A DNA stretch of 64,000 bases from positions 186,001 to 250,000 of the forward strand of contig NZ_SJSB01000003.1 in the NCBI RefSeq assembly GCF_004352835.1, written 5' to 3'. Under the pieces are notes generated by a model. It searched no databases, was not told where the DNA came from, and saw nothing but the letters and a program-made list of their open reading frames with translations. Origin of the DNA: Marinomonas flavescens. GTDB lineage: Bacteria > Pseudomonadota > Gammaproteobacteria > Pseudomonadales > Marinomonadaceae. This document shows positions 26,925 to 38,144 of this stretch, one piece after another (positions within the stretch are counted from its first letter, which is position 1; each line of letters starts with the position of its first letter). The position numbers and the translations under genes were made by a program.

Positions 26925-28385
26925 TTATGCTCCTTTTGCCAATGTTGGTGTTTGTAAGTGCCAGTCGGTATTCTGCTGGAACTGGTGTGCGATGTTTAAT
27001 AGCTTGGCTTCGGCAAAGTAATTGCCCATGATTTGTAAACCAACAGGCATGTCGTCTGCAAAGCCGGCAGGAACAGACATGGCTGGAATGCCAGCAAGGT
27101 TCACAGATAGGGTGTAAATATCTTCTAAGTACATAGCGACTGGGTCGTCTGTTTTGCTGCCAATGTCAAACGCAGTGGTTGGTGCGACGGGTCCCATGAT
27201 GACATCGACTTCACTGAGCGCCTTAACGAAATCTTCTTTGATTAGGCGGCGAATTTTTTGTGCTTTTAGGTAGTAAGCGTCGTAATAGCCTTCAGACAGG
27301 GCATAGGTACCTACCATGATGCGTTTTTGTACTTCTGTGCCAAAGCCTTCAGCGCGCGAGCGGGTGTACATGTCTAGCAAGTCTTTTGGATCGTCACAGC
27401 GATGTCCAAATCGAACGCCGTCAAAGCGAGATAAATTAGAAGACGCTTCTGAAGGTGCGATAACGTAATAGGCTGGAATGCTTAGTTGTAGGTTCGGTAG
27501 TGATATTTCTTTCACTGTCGCGCCGAGTTTTTCAAACTCTTTCACTGCCGACATAATTGTATCAGCTACTTTAGGGTCTAAGCCTTCGCCAAAATACTCT
27601 TTCGGCAAGCCAATTTTAAGGCCAGTTAATGGCGCATTTAAGTTAGCTAAGTAGTCTTCTTTAGGTGTTTCAGAAGAAGTCGAGTCTTTTTCGTCAAAGC
27701 CTGCCATGGCTTGCATTAAGTGGGCGCAATCTTCGGCGCTTTTCGCCATTGGGCCACCTTGATCTAGGCTGGAAGCGTAAGCGATCATGCCAAAGCGTGA
27801 CACGCGTCCATAAGTCGGTTTTAGGCCTGTTATGCCGCAAAACGATGCGGGCTGGCGAATAGAGCCGCCTGTGTCTGTGCCGGTAGCGGCAACAGCAAGT
27901 CCAGCGGCAACGGCAGCAGCGGAGCCACCAGAAGACCCGCCAGGTACTTTGTTTAGGTTCCAAGGGTTTTTAACGGCCCCGAAAAAACTGTTTTCGTTAG
28001 AAGAGCCCATCGCGAACTCATCCATATTTGTTTTGCCTAGCATTACTGCGCCCGCTTGTTGTATGCGGCTTGTTACTGTTGACTCATAAGGCGGAACAAA
28101 ATTATTGAGCATTTTAGAGCCGCAAGTTGTCAGTACGCCTTGGGTGCAAAATAAATCTTTGTGAGCGATAGGTATGCCGGTTAGGCTGGTGCCCTTGTTG
28201 CTTGCTAGCAAGGTGTCGGCTGCTTTTGCTTGTTGTAATGCAAGCTCGTCACTGATGGTGATGAAGCTATTGAGCTGAGGATCAAGTTTGCTAATTCGAT
28301 CTAAAAAAAGGCGTGTTAACTCAACGCTAGAAATATCTTTATTGCGCAATTTTGTCGCTAAGGTAGAGATGCTTTGTTCAAACAT
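26925..28385 (-). CDS. gatA: Asp-tRNA(Asn)/Glu-tRNA(Gln) amidotransferase subunit A
   Basis: Glutaminase subunit of GatCAB, an amidase-signature enzyme of 486 aa that supplies ammonia. The Ser-cisSer-Lys triad is visible as Lys76 ('IAHKDLF'), Ser151 in '[11 protein letters not shown]' and Ser175 in '[11 protein letters not shown]'. It sits 12 bases after gatC and one base before gatB. The operon implies that Asn-tRNA and/or Gln-tRNA is made by transamidation in this organism; which one cannot be told from this window. Confidence 0.96.
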   Translation of the reverse strand: MFEQSISTLATKLRNKDISSVELTRLFLDRISKLDPQLNSFITISDELALQQAKAADTLLASNKGTSLTGIPIAHKDLFCTQGVLTTCGSKMLNNFVPPYESTVTSRIQQAGAVMLGKTNMDEFAMGSSNENSFFGAVKNPWNLNKVPGGSSGGSAAAVAAGLAVAATGTDTGGSIRQPASFCGITGLKPTYGRVSRFGMIAYASSLDQGGPMAKSAEDCAHLMQAMAGFDEKDSTSSETPKEDYLANLNAPLTGLKIGLPKEYFGEGLDPKVADTIMSAVKEFEKLGATVKEISLPNLQLSIPAYYVIAPSEASSNLSRFDGVRFGHRCDDPKDLLDMYTRSRAEGFGTEVQKRIMVGTYALSEGYYDAYYLKAQKIRRLIKEDFVKALSEVDVIMGPVAPTTAFDIGSKTDDPVAMYLEDIYTLSVNLAGIPAMSVPAGFADDMPVGLQIMGNYFAEAKLLNIAHQFQQNTDWHLQTPTLAKGA

Positions 28386-28397
28386 ATTGTGTTCTCG

Positions 28398-28685
28398 TTA
28401 ATCAATCACTTGCGGTACTAAGAAAAGGCCAGCTTCAGTTTGTGGCGCGTTGGCTAGGAACTCGTCTCGACGGTTGCCTTCTGTGACGACGTCTTCTCTG
28501 AGTCTCTGGGTCATTTCAAGTGGGTTGCCAAGCGGTTCAATACCATCGGTATTAACCGATTGCATTTGCTCAACGAGTGCTAATACGCTGGATAGTGATT
28601 GCTGGTATTGAGCTGCGTCTTCCTCAGTGAGGGCGAGGCGAGCCAGGTGTGCTATTTTTTGCACGTCTTGTTTGTTTATGGACAT
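28398..28685 (-). CDS. gatC: Asp-tRNA(Asn)/Glu-tRNA(Gln) amidotransferase subunit C
   Basis: Small belt subunit (95 aa) that stabilises the GatA-GatB complex. 'VQKIAHLARLALTEED' at the N-terminus and the mid-protein 'EPLGNPLEMTQRLRED' are typical GatC motifs. First gene of the gatCAB operon; AGGTGG lies 4 bases before the ATG on the minus strand. Divergent from mreB with a 236-base gap. Confidence 0.93.
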   Translation of the reverse strand: MSINKQDVQKIAHLARLALTEEDAAQYQQSLSSVLALVEQMQSVNTDGIEPLGNPLEMTQRLREDVVTEGNRRDEFLANAPQTEAGLFLVPQVID

Positions 28686-28721
28686 GTTCCACCTGATGTT
28701 AGATTGTCGAAAATGGTGTGT

Positions 28722-28750
28722 ATTGTATCTCTTCAGGCAGGAGCTAGAAA
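28722..28750 (-). promoter_or_regulatory. Candidate gatCAB promoter
   Basis: On the minus strand, TTTCTA (28750-28745), 17 bases, TACAAT (28727-28722); the predicted start is about 30 bases before the gatC ATG. The -35 match is weak. Confidence 0.3.
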
Positions 28751-28858
28751 GACCATGAAGGGAAAAAGCAATTTCTTTTCGATCAAATTAAAAAAATTCG
28801 TATAAACAATGAAATACCTTAAGACTTTTTGCTTATTTACGACGAATCGGCTTGCTGA

Positions 28859-29965
<1,107 letters not shown>

Positions 29966-29982
29966 TTGCTAGGAGCCATACC

Positions 29983-30819
29983 ATTAATAATTCGCTTTAT
30001 TTTAATGGCAAGATATCCAGCACGCGTTTTGTTGTGCTGGTCATCTTATCTATCATGATGATTGTTGCTGATACTAGATATTCTTTGTTTGCCCCGGTTC
30101 GTCCTTATCTCACTTGGCTTGTTGCGCCTATTCAGGTCGTGGTAAACACGCCACAAAAAATTCTTTACTGGACTGGTGAACATTTAGAGAGTCGCGAAGG
30201 ACTGGTTAAAGAAAATCAATCATTAAACCAAGAAGTACTTATGCTTCAAAGTCGACTGCAGAAGTTAAACTCTCTCCAGGCTGAAAACGTTCGTCTGCGA
30301 GAATTGTTAGATGCTTCGCAGCGAGTTGATGAGAAAGTCGTTATGGCAGAAGTGATTGGTTTTGACCAAAATGCTTATAGTCATAAGCTACTTATCGATA
30401 AAGGTTTCTCTTCAGGTGCGTATGTTGGTCAACCTGTTTTGGATGCGACAGGAGTGCTGGGTCAGGTTGTAGAAACGTCTGCCTATACTAGTCGTGTTTT
30501 ATTAATTGCTGATGCGAGCCATTTTATACCTGTTCAGTTATCTCGCACAGGTTTTAGAGGTGTATTACGTGGTGTTGGCGATTTAAAAGATTTGAAACTG
30601 ATGAGTGTTCCGCAATCTGCTGACATTAAGAAAGGTGATATTTTGACAACGTCGGGCTTAGGTAAGCGTTTTCCAGCTGGGTATCCGGTCGGTGTTGTGC
30701 GTTCTGTAAAGCATATATCTGGACAACCCTATACTGAGGTGGATGTTGTGCCTTTGGCTCAGTTAGGGCGAAGCCGTCATGTGATGTTAATTGAAAAATC
30801 TAAGACGGAGCATCAATGA
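29983..30819 (+). CDS. mreC: Rod shape-determining protein MreC, probable ATT start
   Basis: Periplasmic elongasome scaffold anchored by one N-terminal membrane helix. No ATG, GTG, TTG or CTG occurs in frame between the mreB stop and a GTG at 30034, which falls in the middle of the membrane segment. An ATT at 29983, 7 bases after a perfect AGGAG (29971-29975), gives 278 aa with an N-terminus ('NNSLYFNGKISSTRFVV') of the same length as the E. coli one, including the basic residues before the helix. A coiled coil follows (about residues 70-110, 'NQSLNQEVLMLQSRLQKL'), then the beta domains ('GQPVLDATGVLGQVVETS', 'TTSGLGKRFPAGYPVG'). The C-terminal tail is short compared with E. coli. The overlap with mreD is 4 bases. 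Confidence 0.85.
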   Translation: MNNSLYFNGKISSTRFVVLVILSIMMIVADTRYSLFAPVRPYLTWLVAPIQVVVNTPQKILYWTGEHLESREGLVKENQSLNQEVLMLQSRLQKLNSLQAENVRLRELLDASQRVDEKVVMAEVIGFDQNAYSHKLLIDKGFSSGAYVGQPVLDATGVLGQVVETSAYTSRVLLIADASHFIPVQLSRTGFRGVLRGVGDLKDLKLMSVPQSADIKKGDILTTSGLGKRFPAGYPVGVVRSVKHISGQPYTEVDVVPLAQLGRSRHVMLIEKSKTEHQ

Positions 30820-31289
30820 AATCCTTTAGTATTTTTGTTGTCACACTGATAGTTGCGCTTATGCTTGAGGCGATGCCTTTACCCGAGTCGTTGGTATGGT
30901 ATCGACCTGAGTGGGCTTTGTTGGTTATTTTATATTGGGTTATTGCTTTGCCGTTTCGTGTTGGAGTGGGAGTCGCGTGGTTTCTTGGGTTGATGGTGGA
31001 TTTACTGCAAGGTGGTATTATCGGTCAACACTCTCTGACTTATGTCATTATCGCTTTTTCATGTGCAATTTTTTATAAACGATTACGAATGTATCATCGC
31101 TGGCAGCAAGGTATTTTTGTCTGTCTCTTAGTGAGCATTAATCAGTTGGTTGGCTTCTGGATTGATCATTATCTTGGTAATGCGCAACCAACCTTGATGA
31201 TTTTTATGCCGGCGATTATTACTGGCTTGCTTTGGCCATGGTCGTTTGTTGTATTACGCAGTATTCGTCGCATTTACTCGATTCGCTAA
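30816..31289 (+). CDS. mreD: Rod shape-determining protein MreD
   Basis: Polytopic inner-membrane protein of 157 aa in the elongasome, with about five membrane segments. 'LPFRVGVGVAWFLGLMVDLLQGGIIGQHSL' is split here only for illustration: the key stretch is 'GLMVDLLQGGIIGQH', conserved in MreD. The ATG overlaps the mreC stop as ATGA, so it is coupled to mreC. It closes mreBCD; 55 bases later maf begins without a visible terminator. Confidence 0.93.
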   Translation: MKSFSIFVVTLIVALMLEAMPLPESLVWYRPEWALLVILYWVIALPFRVGVGVAWFLGLMVDLLQGGIIGQHSLTYVIIAFSCAIFYKRLRMYHRWQQGIFVCLLVSINQLVGFWIDHYLGNAQPTLMIFMPAIITGLLWPWSFVVLRSIRRIYSIR

Positions 31290-31344
31290 ACTGTTTTTTC
31301 AAGTTGGTTTTTAGGTCTTTAAGGTCGTTTATTAGGAAGGGTTT

Positions 31345-31953
31345 ATGCTTGTATTAGCTTCAGCATCGCCAAGAAGACAAGAGCTTCTGGCGCAATTAGT
31401 TAAGCGCTTTGAGGTCTGTCCTGCTGATATAGATGAAGCACCTTATGAAAATGAGGGCGCTGTCGATTATGTGCTTCGGATGGCGCGCGAGAAAGCGCAA
31501 GCCGCTGCTGAGAAGCTTAAAGCAAAACGAAACGAAATAGAAAATGTTGTTATTTTAGCATCCGATACAAGTGTTGTTGTTGATGGGGTTATTCTTGGAA
31601 AGCCTTCTTGTTTTGAAGACTCAAAAAGAATGCTTAGATTATTGTCAGGTCGTGATCATCAGGTAATGACCTCGATTTGCCTCTATGATTTACATCGTGA
31701 GCATGTTCAACTAACTAATGTTACTAGTAATGTTTCTTTTAGAGCGTTGTCTGATGTTGAAATAGCGCAGTATTGGAAAAGCGGAGAGCCTCAAGATAAA
31801 GCGGGCTCTTACGCGATTCAAGGGTTAGGGGCGGTGTTTGTTCGCTCAGTATCTGGCTCTTATTCTGCTGTGGTGGGTTTGCCTCTTTATGAAACATCTC
31901 AGTTACTTGCTTTGTTTGGTATTCATGCATTAGAGGAGATGTCCGGTGAGTGA
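31345..31953 (+). CDS. maf: Maf-family nucleoside triphosphate pyrophosphatase
   Basis: House-cleaning pyrophosphatase of 202 aa, of the YhdE subgroup that acts on dTTP/UTP in E. coli. The signature 'LASASPRRQELL' is at residues 4-15, with catalytic acidic residues in 'ASDTSVVVDG' and 'KAGSYAIQG'. It lies between mreD and rng, the same order as E. coli yhdE between mreD and rng. Its last 8 bases overlap the GTG start of rng. Confidence 0.92.
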   Translation: MLVLASASPRRQELLAQLVKRFEVCPADIDEAPYENEGAVDYVLRMAREKAQAAAEKLKAKRNEIENVVILASDTSVVVDGVILGKPSCFEDSKRMLRLLSGRDHQVMTSICLYDLHREHVQLTNVTSNVSFRALSDVEIAQYWKSGEPQDKAGSYAIQGLGAVFVRSVSGSYSAVVGLPLYETSQLLALFGIHALEEMSGE

Positions 31954-33400
31954 AGATGTATTAATAAATGTCACCCCGATGGAAATTCGAGTGTCTCTTG
32001 TTGAAAATGGGATGCTGCAAGAAGTTTATATAGAGCGAGCCAGTCGTAAAGGCATCGTAGGCAATATTTATCAAGGTAAAGTGGTTCGTGTTTTACCTGG
32101 AATGCAGGCTGCATTTGTGGATATTGGTTTAGAGCGAGCGGCTTTTATTCATGTTTCTGAAGTGGCTGATCGTGATGCGATCAATCCAAGTGATCAAATC
32201 GGTGATTACCTTCGAGAAGGTCAATCTCTTGTTGTTCAAGTGACAAAAGACCCCATCAGCACAAAAGGGGCGCGTTTAACCACCCATCTTTCTATACCCT
32301 CTCGTTACCTTGTTTATATGCCTGATCAGTCTCATGTTGGTGTTAGTCAACGTATTGAGAATGAAGAGGAGCGTGAGCGTTTAAAATCTCTTATTTCTGA
32401 GGCGTTAAAAGACGCGGATGAAACGAATGGTTATATTTTACGAACTGCAGCAGAGCGAGCTGGCGAAGAAGAAATCCTAGCCGATATAAAATTCCTTACG
32501 CGTTTGTGGCAAGCAGTGAAACGACGAATTAAAGTTGCCAAAGCTCCCTCCATTATTTATGAAGATCTGCCGCTTCATTTGAGAACAATGCGTGATTTAG
32601 TGAGTTTAAAAACGGAAAAAATCCGTATAGATTCTCGAGAAAATTATGCCAAGCTTCGCTCTTTTGCTGAAGATTTTATGCCTGAGTTGACAGAACGCAT
32701 TGAATATTATCCAGGCGAGCGTCCTATTTTCGATTTATACAGCGTTGAAGATGAAATACAAAAAGCCTTGGATCGTAAGGTACAGCTTAAGTCGGGCGGT
32801 TACTTGCTGGTTGAGCAAACTGAGTCTATGACAACCATTGACGTCAACACTGGGGCTTTTGTTGGCAGTCGAAATTTAGAAGAAACCATCTACAAGACAA
32901 ATTTAGAAGCCGCGACTTCTATCGGTCGTCAGCTGCGATTGCGAAATTTGGGTGGCATCATCATTATTGATTTTATCGATATGGAAGATGAAGAGCATAA
33001 GCGGCAAGTACTTAGAATGTTAGAAAAAACACTAGACTCCGATCATGCTAAGACAAAAATTACTGGTGTCTCTGAGCTTGGTTTGGTCGAAATGACGAGA
33101 AAACGTACACGGGAAAGTTTGGGGCAGACGCTCTGCGAACCATGTCGTTCTTGTCGGGGTAGTGGGTTAGTAAAAACACCTGAAACAGTTTGCTATGAGG
33201 TCTTTCGTGAAATACTTCGAGCTGATCGTGCTTATGATTCACAGACCTATACAATATTGGCCGCGAGCTCAGTGGTTGATCGCTTTTTAGATGAAGAAAG
33301 CGTTGCTGTTGCTGAATTGGAGGCCTTTATAGGTAAAACAATTCGTTTTCAAGTTGATCTGGTTTATACGCAGGATCAATATGATGTTGTTCTTCGATAA
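31946..33400 (+). CDS. rng: Ribonuclease G
   Basis: Endoribonuclease processing the 16S rRNA 5' end and some mRNAs, 484 aa (E. coli 489). An S1 domain occupies about residues 35-125 ('GIVGNIYQGKVVRVLPGMQAAF' in part), the catalytic Asp residues are in 'IDVNTGAF' and 'IIIDFIDM', and the Zn-link is 'CEPCRSC'. It lacks the long C-terminal scaffold of RNase E, so RNase G is the better call. It begins with GTG inside the end of maf. Confidence 0.95.
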   Translation: MSEDVLINVTPMEIRVSLVENGMLQEVYIERASRKGIVGNIYQGKVVRVLPGMQAAFVDIGLERAAFIHVSEVADRDAINPSDQIGDYLREGQSLVVQVTKDPISTKGARLTTHLSIPSRYLVYMPDQSHVGVSQRIENEEERERLKSLISEALKDADETNGYILRTAAERAGEEEILADIKFLTRLWQAVKRRIKVAKAPSIIYEDLPLHLRTMRDLVSLKTEKIRIDSRENYAKLRSFAEDFMPELTERIEYYPGERPIFDLYSVEDEIQKALDRKVQLKSGGYLLVEQTESMTTIDVNTGAFVGSRNLEETIYKTNLEAATSIGRQLRLRNLGGIIIIDFIDMEDEEHKRQVLRMLEKTLDSDHAKTKITGVSELGLVEMTRKRTRESLGQTLCEPCRSCRGSGLVKTPETVCYEVFREILRADRAYDSQTYTILAASSVVDRFLDEESVAVAELEAFIGKTIRFQVDLVYTQDQYDVVLR

Positions 33401-33411
33401 TAGGTTCTAAG

Positions 33412-36400
33412 ATGAGGCAGTCTCTGCAAAGAGCGATCGGCGTTGTGTGGTGGGCGCTAGTGTGTGTAGCCGCTCTGCTTGCTATGACGGTTGTTGCGGT
33501 TAAGTTGTTGCTGCCTTGTCTTGATGACTATCGATTACAAATAGAGAGTAATCTCAGTCAGTTAACGGGCTATCAAGTGACGCTTAGTAAGATCGGTGGT
33601 CATTTGGAAGGGGTTGATCCTACTGTCTCTGTTAGTAATTTAGTGCTAACAGTTAATGGTGAGTCCGCTGTCAGTATTCCAGAAATAAGAGTTCGAATTG
33701 ATCTTATTAAGTCTCTTCTGTCTTTAACGCCTCAATTTATCTATGTTCGTTTTGTTAAGCCCTCTTTATCCTTTCAGGAGAGTGGTGGTCAATGGCGACT
33801 AAAAGGTGCTGTGTCTTCATCCAATGTCAAAAGCGATGTGGGGGTGGAGAGGATCTTAGGCTATTTAACGGCGCAACAGCGGTTTTCTATTCTAAATGCC
33901 AAAATAGATATCAATAGTGAGCAATATGGTAAGCACGCTATTGCTATCCCAGCTGCCTATGTTTTTCAGTATTCTCAATCCTCGTGGATTAAGTCAAAAG
34001 TATATGTCGATGGTAATGCGACTCCTTTTGATCTCAACGCTAAAATCTATCAATCACTGGGTGCCTTTGGTGATTATCAAGTTGACGCGAGTGTTAATGT
34101 CCCTAATATTTTAATTCCTTTCAATGGTAAGTCTGAAACTTGGTCGGCTGACTTAACGAGTGCTGATTTTGCGGGCAAGCTTTGGCTTAATTATCGAGTT
34201 GGCGAAGGGTTTATGCTTCAGGCTAAAGCATCAAAACTTAGTGTTGCTTTTAAAAATGGTGAAGCTTATGAATCTGCGCCTTCTGTGCGAGTTGGGTACA
34301 GTCAAAAAAAGGCGAGTTTGTCTGTCGATGTTCATCATATGCAACTTAAAGATGAGCATGAAAAAACATATGAGCCAATGAACTTATCCTATGAATGGTC
34401 GACTGCTACCAACCAATCTTATTTGCTTTTCAATCAGTTTGATTTGGCGTTGGCTCATCGGATAGCAAATCATTTTTTACAACCTGATTGGCATATAACA
34501 AAACTAATTTCTGGACTATCGCCTAAAGGTGTTATTTCGAATGCTTCATTACGTATTGGTAAAAAAGACAATGCGGTGTCTTATCACTTTTTAAGCAATT
34601 TACAAAATGTCTCTAGCTCAGGCTATCTAGGTATTCCCAAAGCTGATCATATTGATGCGGTATTAAGTATTGCTGATACTGGAGGTTATATTCAGTTCAA
34701 GCAGCACAAGGGTGTGATTGCCTTTCCTGATCTCTATGCTAACGAATGGCAAGTCAGTTCGTTATCTGGCACGGTTAATTGGCAGCTTGTGCAAAATACA
34801 CTGGTTGTTAGAGGGCAAGACTTAAAGTTGAAGCGTAATGGTTCTGACATTAAGGGCGGCTTTCGTTTTGAAGCCCGGCAGAACGCTCCAGATTGGCTGT
34901 CTTTGAATATTGCGGCGCAACATGTGCCTGTGGCGGATAGGCTTACTTACCTTCCTGACAAGGCGCTTGATGCTGGGTTGCGAAGCTGGATAAAAGACTC
35001 TTTTGCCAATAAAGGCGAAGTGAATAATGTTGATTTACTTATTCAAAGTGATTTGGCTGATGGTGCAGTGCCAGATGTTAGGCTAAAAATGGATGTAAGC
35101 GATGCGGATATTACTTTTGATAAGAATTGGCCCACGGCAAAATCGGTTAATGGTCAATTTACGTTGAATGAATCTGGTGTGCATGTTCTGGTGAAATCTG
35201 CGTCCTTATCAGATGTTGCTGTCTCGAATATTTCAGTGGATGTGCCCGTTAAAAACGGTAAGGCAGATTGGTTAAGTGTAAAGGGAAGTGTTGCGCAAGA
35301 ATCGTCTGAAATGCTCCGTTTATTGCAGTCGACGCCGTTGGCGAATAATGTATTGGAGCCTTTTAAAACATGGCGTGTATCAGGCGTTATGGCTGGTGAT
35401 TTTAATGTTTCCATTCCGCTTAATGAAACGCATAAAGAGCCAAGAGTAAGTCTTGGGTTACGCTTTAAGAATAATCCGGTTTATATTGGCGATATCGATT
35501 TGAATAATGTCGTTGATAAAGGCCAATTCAACTTTTCCAGCGAAAAAGGAATTTATGACTCCGATTTCGATATTCAATCTTTTGCTGGCCATACACATAT
35601 GGTGCTTACATCATCTTTTGAAAAAGATGGTCGAATTAGTATATTGGGTCAACTATCAGGCTCGGCAAACCTTTATCAAATTGCACAGTGGCGAAAACTA
35701 CCGGACTATCTAGCGAATAAGATCACTGGAGATGTTAAATATAACGGCACTTTGTCGATAAATAAGTCCCAGGAGGGGCAGGTTGACTTACTGATTAATA
35801 GCGATCTTAAGGGAGGAGCGATTGCGCTTCCGCAACCATTCTCTAAAGTATCTGCTCAGGTCATGCCTTTTACCTTTAAAATGATGTCTCACCAACAAGA
35901 TATCGTGATTCAAAGTGACTTTTCTTCCTTAGTAAAGACGAATTTATTAATAAAATCGGGCCAGTTTATTGGTGGCGAACTGTATTTTAATAGTGATAAG
36001 CCGCTTCCGAGTAATATGAAAAAAGGTTTGGCAGTAGAAGGACAGTTTTCGTCTTTTGATGTATCAGACTGGAGTAATGTATTTGAGAAGTTAGGTGGGG
36101 AGGAGGGTTCTGTTCCTTCATTAAATGACAGTAATATTAAGTTGCCTGACTGGCTACGTTACGTGAATTTATTGATTGATAAGGTTGTAGTGAACCCGCA
36201 AAACAGCCTGCATAATGTTAAAGTGAATTATGATGCCAGCAATCCGAATGGAAAGTTCCAGGTTAGTTCAGATGAGCTGAATTTCAAATTTGATCATGAT
36301 GGGCTTAAGCCGAGATTGCATTTTGGTTATTTAAGTTGGAATACCGATAGAGACGCGGGGGACGGTAGCCCTGATAAACCGCCTTTTCATGCCAGTCAAG

Positions 36401-37233
36401 TCCCTAATATGATCCTAATAGTGGATCAACTGTACATTAATCAAAAGCCTTATGGTGATTGGAATTTAAATGTGGTGCGAAATGGTAATGAGCTACGTAT
36501 AGATCCATTTTCTTCTGTTTTGAAAAAAGGCAAATTTGATGGTCACCTTATTTGGAAGGATCATGCAGCTCAGCCAACCGTTATGTTAACTATCTCGGTA
36601 AATGGCAAGGATCTGGCTGAGTTGATAGATAAGTTTTCAAATAAGCCCTTTGTCACCTCTAAGCAATATAAAATTAATGTGGTTTTAAATTGGCAAGGTC
36701 ACCCTTTCTACTTTAACCGCAAGACGGTATCGGGAAGGATTTCTTTTGACGCTGAGGATGGCAACTTTTCACAGGTGGATGAATTGCCTACTTTTATGAA
36801 AATATTTGGTATTTTTAATGTCGAATCATTAAAACGACGATTGAGTCTGGATTTTTCTGATGTCTATAAACCTGGATTAACGTATGACAGTTTCAAAGGT
36901 ACTTTTGATATTAATAAAGGCATTCTTAAGACCACAAAACCTTTGAGTATCAGTTCTCCAACGGCAGAGGTGTCATTGGAAGGCACGGCAGATATAGTGA
37001 ATGAGGCGTTAGATGAAACGTTAACGGCAACCTTGCCTATTACGCGCTCTTTGCCGTTGGCAGGTTTGTTGTGGGGGTCGCCTCAATTGGCGGGAATTTT
37101 GTTTCTTACAGATAAATTGATCGGCGATAGTTTATCAAAAGTCACCAGTGTCCAGTACCATATAAAGGGATCATTTGACAGTCCTGAAATTACACCGGTA
37201 AAGCACAAGCCAGTAAAAAAGGTGAGTAATTAA
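33412..37233 (+). CDS. yhdP: YhdP-type AsmA-like lipid transport protein
   Basis: Very large inner-membrane-anchored periplasmic protein, 1273 aa (E. coli YhdP 1266). One membrane segment at about residues 10-33, a long beta-rich body (DUF3971, chorein-like groove) and a C-terminal AsmA-like region ('FSQVDELPTFMKIFGIFNVESLKRRLSLDFSD' in part). In E. coli YhdP, TamB and YdbH move phospholipids to the outer membrane. It lies 11 bases after rng and ends flush against the nitrilase-family gene, the usual rng-yhdP-nit order. The role here is inferred from the family. Confidence 0.9.
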   Translation: MRQSLQRAIGVVWWALVCVAALLAMTVVAVKLLLPCLDDYRLQIESNLSQLTGYQVTLSKIGGHLEGVDPTVSVSNLVLTVNGESAVSIPEIRVRIDLIKSLLSLTPQFIYVRFVKPSLSFQESGGQWRLKGAVSSSNVKSDVGVERILGYLTAQQRFSILNAKIDINSEQYGKHAIAIPAAYVFQYSQSSWIKSKVYVDGNATPFDLNAKIYQSLGAFGDYQVDASVNVPNILIPFNGKSETWSADLTSADFAGKLWLNYRVGEGFMLQAKASKLSVAFKNGEAYESAPSVRVGYSQKKASLSVDVHHMQLKDEHEKTYEPMNLSYEWSTATNQSYLLFNQFDLALAHRIANHFLQPDWHITKLISGLSPKGVISNASLRIGKKDNAVSYHFLSNLQNVSSSGYLGIPKADHIDAVLSIADTGGYIQFKQHKGVIAFPDLYANEWQVSSLSGTVNWQLVQNTLVVRGQDLKLKRNGSDIKGGFRFEARQNAPDWLSLNIAAQHVPVADRLTYLPDKALDAGLRSWIKDSFANKGEVNNVDLLIQSDLADGAVPDVRLKMDVSDADITFDKNWPTAKSVNGQFTLNESGVHVLVKSASLSDVAVSNISVDVPVKNGKADWLSVKGSVAQESSEMLRLLQSTPLANNVLEPFKTWRVSGVMAGDFNVSIPLNETHKEPRVSLGLRFKNNPVYIGDIDLNNVVDKGQFNFSSEKGIYDSDFDIQSFAGHTHMVLTSSFEKDGRISILGQLSGSANLYQIAQWRKLPDYLANKITGDVKYNGTLSINKSQEGQVDLLINSDLKGGAIALPQPFSKVSAQVMPFTFKMMSHQQDIVIQSDFSSLVKTNLLIKSGQFIGGELYFNSDKPLPSNMKKGLAVEGQFSSFDVSDWSNVFEKLGGEEGSVPSLNDSNIKLPDWLRYVNLLIDKVVVNPQNSLHNVKVNYDASNPNGKFQVSSDELNFKFDHDGLKPRLHFGYLSWNTDRDAGDGSPDKPPFHASQVPNMILIVDQLYINQKPYGDWNLNVVRNGNELRIDPFSSVLKKGKFDGHLIWKDHAAQPTVMLTISVNGKDLAELIDKFSNKPFVTSKQYKINVVLNWQGHPFYFNRKTVSGRISFDAEDGNFSQVDELPTFMKIFGIFNVESLKRRLSLDFSDVYKPGLTYDSFKGTFDINKGILKTTKPLSISSPTAEVSLEGTADIVNEALDETLTATLPITRSLPLAGLLWGSPQLAGILFLTDKLIGDSLSKVTSVQYHIKGSFDSPEITPVKHKPVKKVSN

Positions 37234-38064
37234 ATGAAATCACTTCGCATCGCAGCTATTCAGTTAACGAGTACCGCTGATTGGGCTCAAAATTTAGAAA
37301 TGACGAAAAAATGGGTCGGTTTGGCGGCAAAAGATGGCGCGAGGTTGATTGTTTTACCAGAAAATGTGTTTTTATTTGATGGCAAAGCAATGCGTTATTT
37401 GGCAGATTCTCCTCCACAGGATGAAATTCTGAAAGAAGTATCCCAGTTAGCTATCAAGCACTCTATTTATCTTGTTGTAGGCTCTCACCCATCGGCTAAT
37501 CGTGTCACAGGTGAGGACGTTGGCGGTGGGCGAGTGCGTCAGTCTTGCTTGGTTTTTTCTCCTGATGGGGAACTGATAAAACGCTATGACAAAATTCACC
37601 TTTTTGACGTGGCGGTTAACGACAAAGCAGGAACTTACAAAGAATCGGCATCGATTGAGCCTGGGGATATTGAGACCCAGATCATTGATGTGGATGGTTT
37701 TAAAGTGGGTCTAAGTATTTGCTACGATGTGCGCTTCCCTGAGCTTTATAGGGCCTTATCAAAGGCGGGAGCGGAAGTCTTGCTTGTGCCGGCGGCATTT
37801 ACCTATGTTACAGGTAAGGCGCATTGGAACACTTTATTAGCAGCCCGAGCCATAGAGAACCAGTGTTTTGTACTAGGTGTTAATCAATGCGGTTGGCACA
37901 ACGATACTCGACAAACTTATGGTCATAGTGTGTTGTATTCACCAAATGGTGAGTTTCTTGCTGGATTGGAAGAAGAGCCTGGGTATTTTGTTTGCGACAT
38001 TACCGATGAAGTATTGCTGGAGTGTCGTAACAAGATGCCTTGTTTGTCGCATCGTCGTCTGTAA
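37234..38064 (+). CDS. Carbon-nitrogen hydrolase, Nit/omega-amidase type
   Basis: Nitrilase-superfamily amidase of 276 aa. The Glu-Lys-Cys triad is Glu43 ('LPENVF'), Lys120 ('RYDKIHLFD') and Cys163 ('ICYDVRFPEL'). The sequence resembles Nit1/Nit2 proteins, which hydrolyse deaminated glutathione or alpha-ketoglutaramate; the exact substrate is not certain. It follows yhdP with no gap. In related genomes tldD commonly comes next; here it is replaced by a terminator and a convergent yjgA. Confidence 0.88.
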   Translation: MKSLRIAAIQLTSTADWAQNLEMTKKWVGLAAKDGARLIVLPENVFLFDGKAMRYLADSPPQDEILKEVSQLAIKHSIYLVVGSHPSANRVTGEDVGGGRVRQSCLVFSPDGELIKRYDKIHLFDVAVNDKAGTYKESASIEPGDIETQIIDVDGFKVGLSICYDVRFPELYRALSKAGAEVLLVPAAFTYVTGKAHWNTLLAARAIENQCFVLGVNQCGWHNDTRQTYGHSVLYSPNGEFLAGLEEEPGYFVCDITDEVLLECRNKMPCLSHRRL

Positions 38065-38066
38065 AA

Positions 38067-38099
38067 AAAGCGCCTTAGGTATTTCACTTAAGGCGCTTT
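38067..38099. terminator. Bidirectional terminator between nit gene and yjgA
   Basis: AAAGCGCCTTA (38067-38077) pairs perfectly with TAAGGCGCTTT (38089-38099) around an 11-base loop, serving the two convergent units. Confidence 0.88.
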
Positions 38100-38144
38100 A
38101 ATCAAATAACGATTGTTAATCTTGTGCTTGCTTAGCGAATTGTT